From: Nocardia sp.
Lineage (GTDB): Bacteria > Actinomycetota > Actinomycetes > Mycobacteriales > Mycobacteriaceae
Length of the DNA: 8,368 nt
Assembly: GCA_013361595.1 (NCBI GenBank)
Contig: JABFXT010000266.1
Span: 1-8,368 of the forward strand
Reading direction: 5' to 3'
This document shows, piece by piece, positions 1 through 6,000 of the stretch. Positions within the stretch are counted from its first letter, which is position 1; the number at the start of each line of letters is the position of its first letter. The position numbers were made by a program, and so were the translations under genes. The notes beneath the pieces were generated by a model. The model made no database searches and had not been told where the DNA came from. It worked only from the letters and a program-made list of their open reading frames with translations.

Positions 1-3000
1 CGATGACGATGGTGAACCGGATCGCGGCGCTGTACACCGCGGCCCTGGAGGACCCGGCAGCGGAGCAGCCGACAGCGCCGAACCGGGCGGCGGACCTGCG
101 CACCCTGTACGAGGCCGACCGCAGCTATCGGGAATCGAAGAGATTCGCCGACGACCGCGCCTATTGGCTGAACAGACTCGCCGGCGTCCATGAGGTGTCC
201 AGCCTCGCCCGCGGGTACGCACCGGCGTGTGCGGACAGCGTGGCCGCGATCGGTGAACTACCGGCGGTGACCGAATCCCGCCTAGAACACTGCGCGAAGG
301 CGCTGGACACCAGCCCGGCCGCGGTGGTGATCGCCGCCTTCGGATGCTATCTGGCCCGGATGACCGGGCGCGACGACGTCATGGTCGACATACCCGTCTC
401 GGGGCGGACGAGCGCTGTACTGCGGCGGTCCGGGGGCGTGTTCGTCAACGTCGCGCCGTTCCCGATCACGATCGGCACCGGGGAAACCGTCGCGACACTC
501 GTGCGGCGGGTGCAGTCCGACCTCATCGGCGCACTGCGGCATCAGCGCTGCGGCCTCTACGATATCCGGGCTGCCGCCGGGTCCGACGGGCAGCGGCGGT
601 TCGTCGGCCCGATGGTCAATGTCATGTACTTCCATCAGGAAATCCGGCTCGGACCGGTGACCGGGGAATTCCATATCCTCAGCTCCGGGCCGGTCGAGGA
701 TCTGCTGGTCGATCTCTATCGGACCGGGGATCCGCCACGAACGATCCTGCACCTCATGGCGAACCCCGACCTCTATACCCACGCCGAACTATCGGCGCAT
801 CACGACCGGTTCGCGCGGCTGCTCGACGCGTTCGCCGCCGCGGCACCGGATACCGAGCTCGGGCAGATCCACCCCGAGACGGCACAGGCCGCCGCTCGGG
901 TCCGCCGGCAGCGGCGGAGTCTTGCCTTCTGGCGGGACACGCTGGCCGATCTGCCGGCGGAGTTGAATCTCCCCTTCGACCGGCCGCGGCCGCGAGTGGC
1001 ATCGGACCGGCACGGCAGCCGCCGGTTCGAGGTGGGGGCGGGGCCGACCGAGCGGCTGGCGGAACTCGCGCGGGAGCACGATTCGTCGTTGTTCACGGTG
1101 CTGCACGCCGCGCTGGCGATTCTGCTCGCGCGGTTGAGCGGGTCCGGTGATATCGCGATCGGCACACCGGTGGCCGGGCACGTACGCGTCGACGCCGCCG
1201 GAGTACCGGCCGGGACGGCGGTATTGCGGACCGAGGTCGACAGCGGTGAGTCGTTCATCGGGTTGCTCGAGCGGGTCGGCCGGTCCGAACCGGCTGCTTT
1301 CGCGCATGCCGATGTGCCGTTCGATCAGCTGGTGGCGGAGTGCGCTCCGCAGCGTCCGCCGTCGCCGAACCCGTTGTTCCAGGTCATGCTGGCATTTCAG
1401 GACCCGGCGCGCGCCGGTCGGGGTCCGCTCGGCGCGGTGACCGACCTCCGCGCGGATGGGCCGCAGTGTGATCTGCGGTTCGTGGTGTCCGACGGTGCCG
1501 ATGCCGGTTCGGTGCTGACGGTCACCTACTCGACCGATCTGTTCGATGCGCGCACGATCGATTCCCTGGCACGCCGATGGGTTCGGATACTGGAATCGGT
1601 GGCCGCCGATCCGACGGTCGCGGTGGGGTCGATCGATGTGCTGGAGCCCGCCGAACGCACTGATCTGCTGACCCGGTCCGGAGCCCGTACGTCCGCGCCC
1701 GTCACTCTCGACGCGTTGCTGACCGCGGCGGCGACCCGGAATCCGGACACACCGGCGATCGTGTTCGACGGTGCGCAGACGAGCTACCGAGAACTGGACG
1801 GTCGCGCCGACCAGTTGGCCCGGATGCTGATCCAGCGGGGGATCGGGCCGGAAGACATCGTCGCGGTGGCGATGCCGCGTTCGCCGGATTCTGTGCTCGC
1901 CTGGTGGGCGGTGGCCAAGACGGGGGCCGCCTTCCTGCCGATCGATCCGGCGTATCCCGCCGAGCGGATCACCCATATGACAAACGATTCCGGAGCGGTG
2001 CTCGGCCTGACGGTGGCATCGGTGCGCGACCAATTACCCGGCACCATCGAATGGCTGACACCCGGCGATCTCGACGGGACCTTCGACGCCCGGCCGATCA
2101 CCGACTCCGAACGCACCACCCCGCTGCGACCACAGCACCCGGCCTACATGATCTATACCTCGGGCTCCACCGGAGTGCCGAAAGGGGTGACCGTCACCCA
2201 TACCGGACTGGCCGCACTCAGCGCCGAGCAGCGGGAACGCTACGCGGTGGAACCGGATTCGCGGACACTGCATTTCGCGTCACCGAGTTTCGACGCCTCG
2301 GTCTGGGAACTACTGCTCGCGGTGGGAGCCGGCGCCACGATGGTTGTCGCGCTTCCCGGTACCTACGGTGGCGTCGAGCTGGCGGAGCTGTTGCGCCGTG
2401 AGCGGGTCAGCCACGCGGTGGTGACACCGGCCGCACTGGCATCGGTCGATGCGGCCGGGCTCGACAGCCTGCGCGTCGTCGTCGCGGCGGGCGACGACTG
2501 CTCACCGGAGCTCGTGCGGTCCTGGGCGACCGGTGGTCGTGAGTTCGTCAATGCCTACGGGCCCACCGAGACCACGATCATGACCAATCACCGCGCGCTG
2601 GTACCGGGGCAGCCGGTGACGATCGGCCCGCCGATTCGCGGTGCCGCGGAATGGGTGCTGGATCAGCGGTTGCAGCCCGTGCCGGTCGGCGTCGCGGGGG
2701 AGTTGTATGTCGCCGGTGCGCTGCTGGCTCGTGGTTACCATGCGCGGGCGGGGTTGACGGCCGCGCGGTTCGTCGCCTGCCCCTGGGTGCCCGGCGAACG
2801 GATGTACCGCACCGGGGACGTGGTCCGCTGGACCGCCGACGGCGCGATCCAGCATCTGGGGCGGTCCGATTTCCAGGTCAAGATACGTGGTCTGCGTATC
2901 GAACTCGGTGAGATCGATGCGGTACTCGCGGCGCACGAAACCGTCGGATTCGCCACCACGGTGGGCCACGGCAGCAGCTCCGGCGCCGTAGTGCTGGCGT

Positions 3001-6000
3001 CGTACGTCGTCGCCGCACCGGATCGTTCGATCGATATCGCCGTCCTCGACGAATATCTGCGCGCCCGGCTGCCGTCCTTCATGGTTCCGCCCTCGATCAT
3101 GGTGCTCGAGCACATCCCGCTGACACCGGCGGGCAAACTGGACCGGCGCGCCCTACCGGATCCCGTACCCACCGACACCGTCCCGTTCCGGGCGCCCGAA
3201 ACGCCGGTCGAACGCGCGATCGCGCAGGCCTTCGCCGAAGTACTGGGTATCGACAGCGTAGGTCTCGACGATTCGTTCTTCGCGCTCGGTGGGGACAGCT
3301 TGATCGCCACCCGGGTGGCCGCGCGACTCGGTACGGCCCTGGACACCGATATTCCGGTGCGGTTGCTGTTCGAGACACCGCAGGTCTCCGCGCTCGCGGC
3401 CGGCCTCGAGCAGCGGGCGCGGACGCGGCGGCAACGCCCGCCACTGGTTGCCGGGCCCCGCCCCGATCTCGTGCCGTTGGCGCCCGCCCAGCAGCGGATG
3501 TGGTTCTTCAATCAGTACGACACCGGTTCCGGGGCGTACAACATGCCGATCGCCCTGCGGCTACGCGGCGAACTCGACCTCGCGGCCCTGCGCTCGGCCC
3601 TCACCGATGTCCTGCTCAGACACGAGTCCCTGCGCACGCGGTATCCGGACCACGACGGCACGATCGTCCAGGTCGTGGAACCCGCCGGCGAGCCGGACGG
3701 GGAGGTGCGCCCGGTGCCGGTCCGCCCGGACCAGTTGATCACGGCGCTGGCCGCTTTCGTCCACGAAGGCTTCGATGTGCGTACCCGGCCGCCGGTGCGT
3801 GCCCGGTTGTTCCGCATGATGGGTGTCGAGGACACCGAATATGTGCTGGCGGTGGTGGTCCACCATATCGCCACGGACGGTTTCTCGATGATTTCGCTGG
3901 CCCGGGATGTGACGACGGCCTACGCCGCCCGGGCGCGGGGCGAGGCTCCGTCCTGGACACCGCTACCGGTCCAGTTCGCCGACTACGCGCTCTGGCAGCG
4001 CGCTGTCCTCGGCTCTCCCGACGATCCGGAATCGTTGTGCGCCCGCCAGCTCGGGTATTGGCGAGAAACCCTCGCTGATCTGCCGGAAGAGCTGCGGCTG
4101 CCGTTCGACCGGCCACGGCCGGTCGTGGGATCGCACCGCGGTGGGAGCGACCGGTTCGAACTGGCGGCGGGAACAGCCGCGGCGCTGGAAGAGCTCGCGC
4201 GGGCGCGCAGCTGCTCGGTGTTCATGGTGGTGCACGCCGCGCTGGCGGTGCTGCTCGCGCGGATGAGTGGTTCCGGTGATATCGCGATCGGTACACCGGT
4301 CGCCGGTCGGGGCGCCGCCGAACTCGACGATGTGGTCGGCATGTTCGTCAATACGGTGGTGTTGCGGACCCGGGTCGACGGCAGCGAATCGTTCACCGGA
4401 TTCCTCGACCGCGTCAAGACGACCGATCTGGCCGCCCTCGAACACGACGATGTGCCGTTCGAGCAGGTGGTCGACGAGATCGGCCCGCCGCGATCCCAAT
4501 CCCGGCACCCGCTGTTCCAGGTGATGCTGGCGTTCCAGAACTTGGCGCCCGCCGACCTGGAACTGCCCGGGGTGGATGTGTCGCTGGTCGATCTGCCCGA
4601 CGATGTATCCCGGTTCGACCTACAGGTCGTGCTGTCCGACAACGGCCGTGGCGGTTCGGCGGTGCGGGTGGTGTACGCGACCGATCTGTTCGACGCGGAC
4701 ACCGTGGATTCGCTGATGCGTCGGTGGCGCCGGATCTTGGAGTCGGTGGCCGCCGACCCGACGGTCGCGGTGGGTTCGATCGATGTGCTGGAGCCCGCGG
4801 AGCGCACCGATCTGCTGACACGTTCCGGAGCCGGCGGCTCCCCACCGGTGACTCTGGCCGAGTTGCTGACCGCGGCTGTCGCGCGGGATCCGGCCGCGCC
4901 GGCCATCGTTTCCGACGGTGCGCGTATGACATACGGGGAACTCGATCGACGTGCGAACCGCTTGGCCCGAACGCTCATCGCGCGCGGTGTGGGGCCCGAC
5001 GATGTGGTGGCGGTGGCGATGCCGCGGTCCGCGGATTCGGTGCTCGCGGTGTGGGTGGTGGCCCGGACCGGGGCCGCGTTCCTGCCGATCGACCCGGCCT
5101 ATCCCACGGAACGGATCACCCATATGGTGACCGATTCGGGGGCGGTGCTCGGTCTGACGGCGGCCTCCGTGCGGGCGCGACTACCCGAGGCCGTCGACTG
5201 GCTGACACTCGCGGACCTCGAGGCGACCCACAGCGACCGGCCGATCACCGACGCGGACCGGGTTCGTCCGCTGCGGGTCGACAATATCGCCTACGTCATC
5301 TACACCTCGGGCTCGACCGGGTTACCCAAAGCTGTCGCGGTGAGCCACCGCGGCCTGCGCAATTGCGCCGATGAGCACCTGGCCGCCCTGCGTATCGAGC
5401 CCGGCACCCGGATCCTGTCGCTGTCCTCACCGGGTTTCGATGTCGCGGTGGAGGAGTTGCTGTCGGCGCTGTGCGCGGGCGCGACCCTGGTCATCGCGCC
5501 CGCCGACGTCTACGGCGGCGACGCACTCGCCGAACTGCTCGACCGGGAAGAGGTCGGCCTGGTTTTCATCACCCCCGCCCCGTTGTCCACGATCGATCGG
5601 GCCCACCGGCCGCTCCCGGCACTGCGGACCATGGTGGTCGGTGGCGAGGGCTACGGCGCCGAACTGGTCGAAGGCTGGTGCGACGGCCGTGCGGTGTTCA
5701 ACGGATACGGTCCGTCCGAGACCACGATGATGGCCGATCACAGCGCGCCGCTGGTGGCGGGGGAGCCGGTGACGCTCGGTGGGCCGATTCGTGGTGTGTC
5801 GGAGTGGGTGCTGGACGAACGTCTGCAGCCGGTGCCGGTGGGGGTCGCGGGCGAGTTGTATATCGCCGGTGCGCTGCTCGCTCGTGGTTATCGTGCGCGG
5901 GCGGGGTTGACAGCCGCGCGTTTCGTCACCTGTCCCTGGATGCCCGGTGCCCGGATGTACCGCACCGGGGACATGGTCCGGTGGACCGCCGATCGTGCGA

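Noticed and set aside
3..14. ATG codons at 3 and 12 as a possible gene start
   Set aside because: They fall inside a condensation domain, directly after the expected catalytic motif, and there is no upstream sequence in the window to carry a ribosome-binding site.
903..935. Collapsed-repeat assembly error as the cause of the doubled C-lobe
   Set aside because: Not excluded, but less likely: the two sides of the junction (end of C0 and middle of a C domain) are not alike, whereas repeat collapse normally joins matching sequence. Kept as a check rather than as the main reading.
344..1150. Open frame of 268 codons on the + strand in another frame
   Set aside because: Arg/Ala/Gly-rich shadow with no NRPS motif. 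Checked in particular as a possible home for the missing N-lobe of the half C domain; none is there.
918..1655. Orphan C-lobe as an epimerization domain or a cyclization domain
   Set aside because: It has no EGHGRE, IPxxGxGYG or DxxxxD signature, and its sequence follows the LCL C-lobe of the next module almost residue for residue.
789..2033. Long open frame on the - strand (414 codons) opposite the orphan C-lobe and A1
   Set aside because: Similar low-information composition and no motifs. The + strand in this interval encodes clear C-lobe and adenylation motifs.
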